The position numbers and the translations under genes are program-made. A model generated the notes under the pieces. It worked only from the letters and a program-made list of their open reading frames with translations. It did not search any database and was not told where the DNA came from. 18,966 nucleotides of DNA from UBA1124 sp963933095 (GTDB lineage Bacteria; Pseudomonadota; Gammaproteobacteria; Pseudomonadales; Cellvibrionaceae), in the NCBI GenBank assembly GCA_963933095.1, contig CAWVSV010000047.1, forward strand, positions 1 to 18,966. The letters run 5' to 3'. Shown here in pieces: positions 7,875-15,465 of the stretch (within the stretch, counting starts at the first letter, position 1; the number at the start of each line of letters is the position of its first letter).

Positions 7875-8637
7875 TGCCCAGTGGATTGCTTTTATTACTA
7901 TTCTGCGAAAAGAGGTGCGGCGTTTTACTCGTATTTGGGTGCAAACGCTGCTGCCGCCGGCGATTACTATGGCGCTCTACTTTGTGATTTTTGGGACACT
8001 TATTGGCTCTAGAATCGGCACTATGGGGGGCTTTAGTTACATGGAATTTGTGGTGCCGGGCTTGATTATGATGTCGGTACTGACCAACTCTTATTCTAAC
8101 GTGGTGTCGTCTTTTTACGGTGCAAAGTTTCAGGGCAGTGTTGATGAAGTGCTGGTGTCACCGACCCCCAATTACATTATCTTACTGGGTTATGTGCTGG
8201 GCGGAGTGACTCGCGGTCTGATTGTGGGCACGATTGTGACCTTGCTGTCGCTTTTTTTTACCGACTTACAAGTTCACAGTGTTGCGATTACTGTTGCGAT
8301 TGTCGTCTTAACGGCGATGGTGTTTGCTCTGGCTGGCTTTATCAATGCCGTTTATGCCAATAGCTTTGATGATATATCGATTGTACCGACGTTTATTTTA
8401 ACGCCACTGACCTATTTGGGCGGTGTGTTTTATTCGATCAGCTTGCTACCTGAGTTTTGGCAGGGTGTATCACAACTCAATCCTGTGCTTTATATGGTGA
8501 ATGTGTTCCGCTATGGCATGTTGGGTGTGTCAGATGTCGATGTAGGTTTTGCTTTTGTCGGCGTTATTGTGTGTATTGTGGCGTTATTTTCATACAGTTT
8601 ATACTTGCTCGAAAGCGGTAAGCGCCTGCGTAATTAG
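7861..8637 (+). CDS. ABC-2 type permease, YadH type
   Basis: This is the inner-membrane partner of the ATPase just upstream. The 258-aa protein has about six hydrophobic segments and strong likeness to E. coli YadH (256 aa): RIWVQTLLPP near the N-terminus, LIGSRIG, VVPGLIMMSV, the FDDISIVPTF motif and LTPLTYLGGVFYS. Consecutive ATG codons at 7861 and 7864 are both possible starts; the first overlaps the ATPase gene by 14 nt. The nearby queF gene begins 32 nt after the stop, so all three could share a transcript, although no functional link between them is known. Confidence 0.92.
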   Translation: MMKFDAQWIAFITILRKEVRRFTRIWVQTLLPPAITMALYFVIFGTLIGSRIGTMGGFSYMEFVVPGLIMMSVLTNSYSNVVSSFYGAKFQGSVDEVLVSPTPNYIILLGYVLGGVTRGLIVGTIVTLLSLFFTDLQVHSVAITVAIVVLTAMVFALAGFINAVYANSFDDISIVPTFILTPLTYLGGVFYSISLLPEFWQGVSQLNPVLYMVNVFRYGMLGVSDVDVGFAFVGVIVCIVALFSYSLYLLESGKRLRN

Positions 8638-8669
8638 TGGCTCAACGTCTATTTATTTAGGAATTTTTT

Positions 8670-9524
8670 ATGAACAAAGATCCAAATATTACTCATGCCC
8701 CGGTACCTGAACAGGCACCTTTAGGTAAACAGACGGAGTATGTGAGCGAGTATGACCCCACGCTACTTTTCCCGATCCCTCGGGCTCAGTCTCGTAGCGG
8801 TTTGGCCATCGATGTGAATGATCTGCCTTTTAAAGGGGTCGACGTTTGGACGGCTTACGAACTCTCTTGGCTCGATATGAAAGGCAAGCCTCTGGTTGCT
8901 GTGGCGGAGTTTCACTTTCCTTGCAGTAGCTTGGCCATTGTTGAATCAAAGTCGTTTAAATTGTATTTAAACTCGTTTAATCAGACTCAATTCGAATCAC
9001 AGCAGGCCGTCATTGATTTGTTGCAAGCCGATTTATCAAAGGCTTGCGGTGCTTCTATAATTTTGCATCTGTCCTCGTTGTCCGAGGTGCGCTGGGCTGA
9101 AATAAAGACACTTGAAGGTGTGTGTGTTGATGAATTAGATGTCAGTATAGATTGCTATCACCCTGAACCCGAATTGCTGGACTGTGTCGTGGGCGCCGGT
9201 CAGGTGAGCGAGACCCTTTACAGCCATCTGTTGAAGTCGAATTGCCCTGTGACCGGTCAGCCCGATTGGGCGAGTGTGCATATTTGCTATACCGGCGCTA
9301 AAATTTGTCATGCGGGGTTGCTTAAGTACGTGGTGTCTTTTCGCGAGCACCAAGATTTCCACGAGCACTGCGTCGAGCGGATGTTTGTCGACATTATGAC
9401 GCGTTGTCAGCCGAAAAATTTAACCGTATATGCGCGTTACACTCGCAGGGGTGGGTTGGATATTAATCCTTTGCGCTCGACTGATGAGGTGACAGTGTCG
9501 CAGCCGCGGCTAGTTCGCCAATAG
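8670..9524 (+). CDS. queF: NADPH-dependent 7-cyano-7-deazaguanine (preQ0) reductase
   Basis: QueF reduces the nitrile of preQ0 to the aminomethyl group of preQ1 in queuosine biosynthesis. The 284-aa product is the long, two-half form found in E. coli. The first half carries the NADPH-binding ESKS motif (92-95, within SLAIVESKSFKLYL). The second half carries the catalytic Cys192 in SNCPVTGQPDW and the proton donor Asp199, followed by the FHEHCVERMF segment. AGGA lies about 7 nt before ATG 8670. The gene ends only 16 nt from the end of the convergent cyclase gene, with no clear terminator between them. Confidence 0.96.
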   Translation: MNKDPNITHAPVPEQAPLGKQTEYVSEYDPTLLFPIPRAQSRSGLAIDVNDLPFKGVDVWTAYELSWLDMKGKPLVAVAEFHFPCSSLAIVESKSFKLYLNSFNQTQFESQQAVIDLLQADLSKACGASIILHLSSLSEVRWAEIKTLEGVCVDELDVSIDCYHPEPELLDCVVGAGQVSETLYSHLLKSNCPVTGQPDWASVHICYTGAKICHAGLLKYVVSFREHQDFHEHCVERMFVDIMTRCQPKNLTVYARYTRRGGLDINPLRSTDEVTVSQPRLVRQ

Positions 9525-9540
9525 TGATGTTGTTAGCGTA

Positions 9541-10941
9541 CTAGACGATTACTTTACCTCTTAGTTTGTCAGCGGCTTTTTCGAGTGTTTTCAAAACTTG
9601 TTCTTTGTCGAAGTTGTGCACTTTATCGAGGTCTAAGTGTATGCTAAAACCATCGGCTGTGTGTTCTAAGAAGCTGTCGTTTTTGCCCAGATCGCGGCGA
9701 AAATCCATCACCTGATAAACCTTTATAGTGTGAGAAAAACCCTTGACGCGAATATCGCCTTTATCACGGCACATAATGGCGTCTTTGGTTAAGGCCCAGC
9801 TCTCGTGGGAGATCAGGATCTCACCCGGAGTAGCGGCTGATTCTAAGCGGCTGGCTAGGTTTACGTGGGTGCCCAGCACGGTGTAATCGAGGTGGCTGGT
9901 AGTGCCGAAGGTGCCCACTGTGCAGTAGCCAGTGTTTATACCCATACGGATTTGTAATGGCCGCTTTATGCCCTTGTTTTGCCATTCATGTTGTAGCGAT
10001 TTCATCCGCTTGCGCATGGCTATAGCCATAGCTATGCAGCGCAAGCAGTCGGCTTTGACACCTTTACTGTTGTCATCACCAAAGATGATCATGATGCCAT
10101 CGCCCATAAATTTATCGATGGTGCCACCAAATTGCATGGCGATTTTGGACATTTCACTCAGGTAATTGTTCAGCAGCTCGGTCAGAGCTTCGGCCTCCAT
10201 TTCTTCCGACAACTGACTGAAATCTTTGACATCAGAAAAAAATATGCTCAGGCGTTTACGCTCAGCTTGAAGTATTTTATCCTGGCCTTTGTTGATCGCC
10301 TTGCAGACTTGTGGTGAGATATAACGCGACAGTTTGTAAGCGCGAACCTTGTGTTTTTTATCCTCCAATTCCAGTAACTGCAGGTGATTTTCGAGCTGAC
10401 TAACGCGGGTGTGCGTATAAAAAGCATAGGCCAAAAAGTAAGTCAAAATACCAATAAAACTGGCGGCGCTAATCTGAAAGTTGGTGTTTAGCACCAATTG
10501 AGGTTCGTGGATCAGCAGGCTCAGGCCAGCGCCTAGAGCAAAGGCAATATTATCTTCAGCCCATTTCTTTAAGCCCCCCGCTAATAGTGCATTGAACTGA
10601 ATCATGGCGAGAAACAAAATGCTCGAGACAATACTAAAATCAGTGATGCCAACAACTATACCAATTAAAAATGCATCGCTGTATTGCAGGCAGCGTGTAA
10701 TACGGCTGAGCAGGGGGCCTGTGTATTTGTTGCTCAGCCAAAAGGCAGCATAAGTATAAGCCAGCAGTAACACAATCATGCCGGCATAAAGTGGATTGAT
10801 ATTTTCCCAATTAACTAAAGACGCAAGTGTACCGGCCGCGGAAAAACAGATTAGCGCGCGAAAGTAGTACTGATAGAGCGCCGATTTAGCGGTATTGTAA
10901 TCACCTAGGGTCTCAGTAGCTGTTTTTTTATTATTATTCAT
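9541..10941 (-). CDS. Membrane-anchored class III adenylate/guanylate cyclase
   Basis: This enzyme is predicted to make cyclic nucleotide, most likely cAMP. Residues about 25-180 form several hydrophobic segments resembling a MASE2-type sensor. A charged helix (about 180-230) with the linker SRYISPQVCKAI leads into the catalytic domain. Metal-binding Asp237 (FFSDV) and Asp281 (DKFMGDG) are present, as are Lys277 and Thr354 (DYTVLG), suited to adenine, and the transition-state residues Asn361 and Arg365 (VNLASRLE). All expected catalytic residues are therefore intact. Length (466 aa) and layout resemble P. aeruginosa CyaB, but I do not assign that symbol without alignment. The gene is alone in its transcription unit, convergent with queF. 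Confidence 0.88.
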   Translation of the reverse strand: MNNNKKTATETLGDYNTAKSALYQYYFRALICFSAAGTLASLVNWENINPLYAGMIVLLLAYTYAAFWLSNKYTGPLLSRITRCLQYSDAFLIGIVVGITDFSIVSSILFLAMIQFNALLAGGLKKWAEDNIAFALGAGLSLLIHEPQLVLNTNFQISAASFIGILTYFLAYAFYTHTRVSQLENHLQLLELEDKKHKVRAYKLSRYISPQVCKAINKGQDKILQAERKRLSIFFSDVKDFSQLSEEMEAEALTELLNNYLSEMSKIAMQFGGTIDKFMGDGIMIIFGDDNSKGVKADCLRCIAMAIAMRKRMKSLQHEWQNKGIKRPLQIRMGINTGYCTVGTFGTTSHLDYTVLGTHVNLASRLESAATPGEILISHESWALTKDAIMCRDKGDIRVKGFSHTIKVYQVMDFRRDLGKNDSFLEHTADGFSIHLDLDKVHNFDKEQVLKTLEKAADKLRGKVIV

Positions 10942-11524
10942 AGCCTGTATGTAGCCTTTAGTAGCGAGAGCTAATAAATAAATCTCACGTTTATAGCAAG
11001 GGCCGCTGTTAAGCTATTAGACGTCTTTTACGGTATTTTGTCTAGTTGTTGGTGATGGGCAAAAGGGGCGGATTTATCCCCAGGTTTTTAATCATAAATA
11101 AGCAACTTCAAAACTTACATAGTAAGTCTGCAGACTTAATTAGTTTTGCTTAAGGGACTGTATTTTTTTGTATTATAGTCTGTTGCGTCAGGGCTGGTGG
11201 TGGAACCTACTTTGTCGCTATTCAATCTAGGGTTGCACGTTTCTGTAGCATTTGCTGGCCTTCGGTACTGCTATCAACAGCAATGTACATGAGCTTGCAT
11301 TGTTTGCAATTTTTTTAGTTCTTCCAGTAAGGCTAAGCTCTGGTGCAATCGACCACCGCTTTAGTGTCCCTATCTGAGTCTTAGATGTGGTGCTTCATTG
11401 TTTTCAGGTCACTGCATTGATTATGGTGGAGGCCGTGACTATATGCGAATTGGTATATAGTTGGGCTTCTTTGTTGTAACCGGCCATTTTTAGTGGCTGG
11501 GTAATGTTAAATGGTATGTTCATT
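10942..11524. other. Non-coding interval between divergent cyclase and nitroreductase genes
   Basis: No open frame with coding character fills this 583-nt interval. It must carry the cyclase promoter (minus strand) and the nitroreductase promoter (plus strand). The most regular element is the 16-bp palindrome at 11123-11138. A 22-codon minus-strand frame at 11222-11290 recalls the start of a universal stress protein but is too short to call. Confidence 0.6.
11123..11138. promoter_or_regulatory. Perfect 16-bp palindrome, candidate operator
   Basis: TAAGTCTGCAGACTTA is its own reverse complement over all 16 positions. It lies about 185 bp upstream of the cyclase start and about 390 bp upstream of the nitroreductase start. 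Symmetry without a loop points to a dimeric DNA-binding protein and argues against an RNA hairpin. The regulator is unknown. Confidence 0.4.
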
Positions 11525-12085
11525 ATGGAAGCAATTAATGCCCTGTTGAATAGGGTCTCCTGCGGGAAATTAACAGAGCCCGCGCCTTCTTTAGAAGCGC
11601 GAGAGGCAATTTTTTCCGCAGCTCTGCGCGCCGCAGATCATGGCAATTTAAGGCCTTGGCGCTTTCTGGTGATCGAGGGCGCTGCGCGCGCAAGTTTGGG
11701 TAAGGTTTTTTCGGCGGCCGCGCTCGCAGATGATTCTGACCTGAATGAGGCTCAGCTTGGGCGCTATAAAAAAATGCCCACAAGAGCGCCGCTATTACTG
11801 GTGGCTATCGCACAAACGAGTCAACACCCTAAGGTGCCTCAAATAGAGCAAGTAGTGGCGGCAGGGGCTGCTGTACAGAATATGCTCAACGCTGCTTTTG
11901 CTTTGGGTGTCGGTGCTTATTGGCGCACTGGGCCAATGGCTTATCATCCTAAAGTTATGAAAGATTTGGGGTTGGTTGAAGGCGAGAGTGTGGTGGGGTT
12001 TCTTTACCTTGGCTCGCCAGAAGGTAAATTAAAACCGCTGCCAGAACTGGCTGTGGCGGATTATTTTGAGGTCTGGCCAGGTTGA
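11525..12085 (+). CDS. Nitroreductase family protein, YdjA-like
   Basis: This is a small FMN-dependent NAD(P)H oxidoreductase of the nitroreductase fold. The 186-aa product aligns with E. coli YdjA: ALLNRVS near the N-terminus, LTEPAPS, an RAADHGNLRPWRFLVIEG segment matching the FMN-binding region, then KVPQIEQVVAAGAAVQNM and VGFLYLGSPEG near the end. The physiological substrate of YdjA-type enzymes is not known. Three in-frame ATG codons occur (11504, 11516, 11525). I prefer 11525 because YdjA homologues begin at the equivalent of MEAINALL, but no start has a strong Shine-Dalgarno element. The second Arg of the usual NRRS motif is Val here. Confidence 0.87.
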   Translation: MEAINALLNRVSCGKLTEPAPSLEAREAIFSAALRAADHGNLRPWRFLVIEGAARASLGKVFSAAALADDSDLNEAQLGRYKKMPTRAPLLLVAIAQTSQHPKVPQIEQVVAAGAAVQNMLNAAFALGVGAYWRTGPMAYHPKVMKDLGLVEGESVVGFLYLGSPEGKLKPLPELAVADYFEVWPG

Positions 12086-12283
12086 ATAGTATTGGTGAGG
12101 TATGAATGGGTAGAGCCTTTTGAGGGCCTACTGGTTGCTAGTGGTTAGCTAGGATCTGCAGCAGCGAACAGCTTTAAGTTTGAATGCAATGCTATAGACG
12201 ATCGGATTACAGGTTTTGCATGTTGTTAAAAACTCTGCATAAACTGATCTCCCTTAAACAGGAGTTTTGCACTGTTCAAAACG

Positions 12284-12314
12284 AAAAACCCCCGTAAGCG
12301 TGAGCTTACGAGGG
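12284..12314 (-). terminator. Intrinsic terminator of tRNA-Ser
   Basis: Read on the minus strand, CCCTCGTAAGC pairs with GCTTACGGGGG around a TCAC tetraloop (12289-12314), with one G-U pair. A run of five U (12284-12288) follows. It starts about 10 nt after the tRNA 3' end. Confidence 0.9.
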
Positions 12315-12324
12315 CTTTTGTATA

Positions 12325-12412
12325 TGGCGGTGAGGGAGGGATTCGAACCCTCGAAGAGTTTCCCCTTACACGCTTTCCAGGCGTGCTCCTTCGGCCACTC
12401 GGACACCTCACC
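12325..12412 (-). tRNA. tRNA-Ser (anticodon GGA)
   Basis: The 88-nt class II tRNA has the acceptor pair GGTGAGG/CCTCACC, a long variable arm (GGGGAAACTCTTC region), and anticodon loop CTGGAAA reading GGA. The T arm has GGTTCGAATCC and the CCA end is encoded. An open frame across it on the same strand is an artefact of the RNA gene. Confidence 0.97.
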
Positions 12413-12509
12413 AATATCGCTAAGCTGATATATAGTTCACAGCATCTTGCGAGGGCAGCACTTTACACAAACGATAGAATAAACGCAACATTGCTGTCTA
12501 GTGACTTTT

Positions 12510-13388
12510 TTACAGCTTTACCAGAGCGCCTTTATTGATACCCTCAAACGCTCGGACTTTTATTTGATTGTTAGGACGCAGGGCTTTGAGCTCGGTGGCT
12601 ATATGGTGGGCGATGAGTTCGACGGTGGAGTCGCTATTCATTAAGTAGCAATCCTGAACCGGCATATCCAGTTCGAAATCGCCTTGTTCGGCGGTGTAGG
12701 CGAACATAATTGCAGTGTCATTCTGTAGGGTAATATCGTCTAAGCTGCCAACATAGATATCGCACCATTGCTCAGCCCAAAGTTCTTCTAATTCTGGTGA
12801 GCGCTGCTGATCTTGCCAGATTTCTATACGTGAGCGATGGCCGTGGGCGATGCGCTGGCAGTTGCCGTCATGTTTCTTCAGCCCGTGGCTGTAGTGATAG
12901 CTGGCCCCGGGAATCTCTTCACTACCGAAGGATAGAGATAGCTGCTCAATACTGGTGGGAAAGTGGCTTTTTAGTTTTTCAATGGCCCAGCGTGACACGC
13001 TGTCAGCATCGACAGTTTCAGCATTGATTAGCGCGATCGATTGAGCGGGGCCTTTACAGCGCAGTTGGCGTATGTTGTCGCCACTGCCGTAATTCCAAGT
13101 TAGCTCAATAGTGTCATCCACTAAGGTGAATTTTAAGTTGGGGGAGTGCACGGGTATTGCCAAGCGATGATCGATTTCATCATCCAGCCAATTGCGCAGC
13201 ACTTTTTTAACCGTGCCAAAATCGCAGACCATACCTTGTTCGTCCAGTTCGCCTTCTAGCTCAATATTAGCTAGCCAAGTTTCGCCCAAAAGGCCGCGCT
13301 CGGGGTGCAAGTAGCTGAAATCAACATTGGTGAGGTTATCGACGAACAGATGCATAGTTAGGTACTGCGCTGGATGAAAAAAACGCAT
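12510..13388 (-). CDS. Tandem 6-carboxytetrahydropterin synthase (QueD)-like protein
   Basis: The 292-aa protein is a fusion of two PTPS/QueD-type domains, the fold that acts on dihydroneopterin triphosphate in queuosine or pterin synthesis. Domain 1 (about 12-158) keeps VCDFGTVK (54-61) and the acidic/His pair IDHRL (Asp73, His74), but has LLGETW where QueD has the zinc-binding LHGHS. Domain 2 (about 161-292) keeps Cys177 and the zinc motif HGH (182-184), plus VELIA and a Glu near 282, but lacks the DH pair. The two halves are therefore complementary. ATG 13388 gives an 11-residue extension; an internal ATG at 13355 (MHLFVDNL) matches the domain start and is an equally good choice, as neither has a good Shine-Dalgarno sequence. 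Its exact reaction is not proven by sequence. Confidence 0.85.
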   Translation of the reverse strand: MRFFHPAQYLTMHLFVDNLTNVDFSYLHPERGLLGETWLANIELEGELDEQGMVCDFGTVKKVLRNWLDDEIDHRLAIPVHSPNLKFTLVDDTIELTWNYGSGDNIRQLRCKGPAQSIALINAETVDADSVSRWAIEKLKSHFPTSIEQLSLSFGSEEIPGASYHYSHGLKKHDGNCQRIAHGHRSRIEIWQDQQRSPELEELWAEQWCDIYVGSLDDITLQNDTAIMFAYTAEQGDFELDMPVQDCYLMNSDSTVELIAHHIATELKALRPNNQIKVRAFEGINKGALVKL

Positions 13389-13779
13389 TATACCAGTTAC
13401 CCAGCTGCGAGTGCGTATGGGTAATTACGTAAAGTTTAGGCTGACATTTTTTTATACTGTGTCCTAACGGTCTAATCTGGTAAAAACTGACCATGGTTCT
13501 TTAATATTTGCATCACAATGTTTACCTTGGGTATGTTGGAAATTTTTTTTAGATGCCAATGTTTATGCCGTTCAGCGCCTGTGGCAGCTCATGGCCTAAT
13601 TGCCGCTGCTATGTTTTTGATCTCATATCCGAGTACCAGAAGTGTGTTTGGGTCAGGCATTTCTGACTCTAAATCTATATTGAAAGATTTCGATATACAA
13701 GTTTCTGTTCCGGCTATAACATTAATAAAACGAATATAAATTTTTTAAAGTTGAATGTTTTTCAATATTTGGGTGATTA
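13389..13779. other. Intergenic region between queD-like gene and metR
   Basis: This 391-nt interval separates two divergent genes. A plus-strand open frame at 13518-13739 has no ribosome binding site, no recognisable motif and a composition unlike its neighbours, so I do not call it. The AT-rich right end carries the MetR operator. There is no metE, which in E. coli is divergent from metR. Confidence 0.6.
13751..13765. promoter_or_regulatory. MetR operator
   Basis: TTGAATGTTTTTCAA contains the established MetR consensus TGAA-N5-TTCA, with symmetry extended by one base on each side. It lies 14 nt before the metR start codon, a position suited to repression of metR by its own product. Confidence 0.75.
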
Positions 13780-14745
13780 ATGTCAGATGTGTCGAGTTTG
13801 GTGTCGGGGGTGTTGGAGTTGCGACATTTACGCACGTTGCAGCAGTTGCGGGCGAGCGGCAGTTTAGTGGAGGCTGCAGAACGTCTGTGCGTGACGCAAT
13901 CGGCGCTGTCGCATCAGTTAAAAGAGTTAGAAGGGCGCTTGCAAGCGACGCTATTCGTACGCAAGAGTCGACCGTTGCGATTTACCGAGATAGGGAAAAA
14001 ACTGCTGCAGCTGGCCGAGAAGGTTTTGCCACAAATTGCCGATACTGAGCGAGAGTTGCGAGCTTTGCAATGCGGTGAGGCAGGGCGACTTTTTATGGCC
14101 ATTGAGTGCCATAGTTGCTTTAACTGGTTAATGCCCACTGTAGAGGTGTTTCGTCAGCAGTGGCCCTCTGTAGAGATGGATTTTTCTGCCGGCTTTACGT
14201 TTGAGCCACTGCCAGCCTTACAAAAGGGTGAGGTGGACGCAGTTATTACCTCTGATCCTTTAGAATTAGAAGGGGTGGTGTATCAGCCATTATTTGTTTA
14301 CGAAATGCAGCTGGCCTGCGCCAACCAGCATCCATTGGCCGCTCGAGGTGTTTGGCAGCCGCAGGATTTGGCTAGCGAAACAGTGTTGACCTATCCGGTT
14401 GAACGCTCGCGTTTGGATGTGTTTAAGCGTTTTTTAAATCCAGCCGGTGTCGAACCTAAACAGATCAGGACCAGTGAGTTGACCCTGATGATGGTGCAGC
14501 TGGCTGCCAGCAATTTAGGTGTGTGTGCGTTGCCCAATTGGGTGCTAGAAGAATATCGCCGCCAGAATCTCTTGAGTGTGGCGTCGGCAGGTGATGATGG
14601 GGTGTGGCCAACCCTATATGTTGCGCTGAGAGAAGAAAGTTTGCAGCAGATTTATGTGCAAGAATTTTTGCAGTTGGCGCGAGAGCACTGCTTTAAAACA
14701 TTAACGGGTATTCGTTCGCCTTCAATGGCTGGCGGTATTGAGTAG
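13780..14745 (+). CDS. metR: LysR-type methionine regulator
   Basis: MetR activates methionine synthesis genes with homocysteine as co-effector and represses itself. The 321-aa product has an N-terminal winged helix-turn-helix (residues about 11-70, including RLCVTQSALSHQLKELEGRL) and MetR-specific text further on: FVRKSRPLRFT, IAIECHSC-like AIECHSCFNWL, PSVEMDFSAG, TSDPLELEG and YPVERSRLDV. These match E. coli MetR rather than generic LysR proteins. ATG 13780 follows GGGTGA closely; a GTG at 13810 just before LELRHLRTL is an alternative that fits homologue starts. Its 3' end overlaps the convergent CBS-domain gene by 24 nt. No methionine gene is adjacent, so its targets must lie elsewhere. 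Confidence 0.92.
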   Translation: MSDVSSLVSGVLELRHLRTLQQLRASGSLVEAAERLCVTQSALSHQLKELEGRLQATLFVRKSRPLRFTEIGKKLLQLAEKVLPQIADTERELRALQCGEAGRLFMAIECHSCFNWLMPTVEVFRQQWPSVEMDFSAGFTFEPLPALQKGEVDAVITSDPLELEGVVYQPLFVYEMQLACANQHPLAARGVWQPQDLASETVLTYPVERSRLDVFKRFLNPAGVEPKQIRTSELTLMMVQLAASNLGVCALPNWVLEEYRRQNLLSVASAGDDGVWPTLYVALREESLQQIYVQEFLQLAREHCFKTLTGIRSPSMAGGIE

Positions 14746-15159
14746 GTAGGTCGATAATAATCGGCAGGCATCACCCGGGGTAAGTATGCCCGCTAGGGCG
14801 CCCTCGGTGAGTACAATAATGGTGCCGCCATGAGAATCAGCCATAGCTTGCAGAGGGATATGCAGAGGGTCTTTACTGTCGGCGATGTAAGCCTTACCGG
14901 TGCATATGTCGGCCACGTTAAGTTCGCAATCGTCGAGTGTGTGTCCCCCAAGTTGAGTAACTTTAAGGATGTCTGACGACGAGATGATCGATTCGGGGTT
15001 GGCGCTGGGTCCCTTGCCATCCATAACCACCAAGTGGTGAATATCGTGTTGTCGCATAAGCTTTAGAGCCGTTATAAGGCTACAGTGAGACTCAATTCCA
15101 ATAGGGTTTGAGGTCATTACGTCGCCCAATAATGGGTTTTTGCTCGGTTGTAGAGTCAT
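14722..15159 (-). CDS. CBS-domain pair protein, 145 aa
   Basis: The protein is a stand-alone pair of CBS domains (about residues 14-70 and 84-140), a module that usually binds adenine nucleotides and regulates a partner. Typical text is DVMTSNPIGI, ALKLMRQHDIHHLVVMD and ILKVTQ in the first domain, and DICTGKAYIADS, MADSHGGTIIVL and GILTPGDACRLL in the second. There is no attached enzyme or transporter domain and no membrane segment. An AAGGG element lies about 8 nt upstream of ATG 15159. The partner is not evident from the neighbours. Its stop lies 24 nt inside the metR gene. Confidence 0.85.
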   Translation of the reverse strand: MTLQPSKNPLLGDVMTSNPIGIESHCSLITALKLMRQHDIHHLVVMDGKGPSANPESIISSSDILKVTQLGGHTLDDCELNVADICTGKAYIADSKDPLHIPLQAMADSHGGTIIVLTEGALAGILTPGDACRLLSTYLLNTASH

Positions 15160-15258
15160 AAATTAAGCCCTTGCCAAGTTTTATTAAAATGCGCATAATG
15201 CGCGCTGCTTGAGCTGAATTGCACTGTAATTTAATGCAATTAGTTCTTGTGTCTTTAT

Positions 15259-15370
15259 GGTGGCCCTTTGGTCCCCTCGCAATGATTAGCTGTGAACTCC
15301 GCCAGGCCTGGAAGGGAGCAACGGTAGCAGTGAAATCATGTGCCGAGGTGTGGCTAAGGGGCTGCCACCC
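15259..15370 (+). ncRNA. ffs: 4.5S signal recognition particle RNA
   Basis: The bacterial small SRP RNA guides Ffh to ribosomes making membrane proteins. The apical Ffh-binding domain is clear: CCAGGCCTGGAAGGGAGCA with a GGAA tetraloop and the AGCA side of the symmetric loop, followed by GCAGTGA and TGTGCCGAGGTGTGGCT as in other gammaproteobacteria. The ends pair, GGTGGC at 15259-15264 with GCCACC at 15364-15369, giving about 112 nt compared with 114 in E. coli. Ends are inferred from pairing and may be off by a few nt. An open frame across this RNA is an artefact. Confidence 0.95.
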
Positions 15371-15465
15371 AATTTATTTTGTTAATTGTTTAGAGCTGCA
15401 TCTATCGTTTGATAGGCTGATAGGCTCGTCTCTTTTCTCGTTTAATCTATTCTTAGTCTATTGAA

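Noticed and set aside
11222..11290. Minus-strand 22-codon frame containing YIAVDSSTEGQQML, reminiscent of a universal stress protein N-terminus
   Set aside because: The match is short, the frame ends at once, and I could not find the rest of a UspA domain in any frame nearby; chance similarity is likely.
12226..12414. Minus-strand 62-codon open frame
   Set aside because: It is an artefact of tRNA-Ser and its terminator.
13518..13739. Plus-strand 73-codon open frame upstream of metR
   Set aside because: It has no Shine-Dalgarno element, odd composition and no known motif; the interval is better explained as regulatory DNA.
15219..15464. Plus-strand 81-codon open frame
   Set aside because: It is the SRP RNA gene read as protein.
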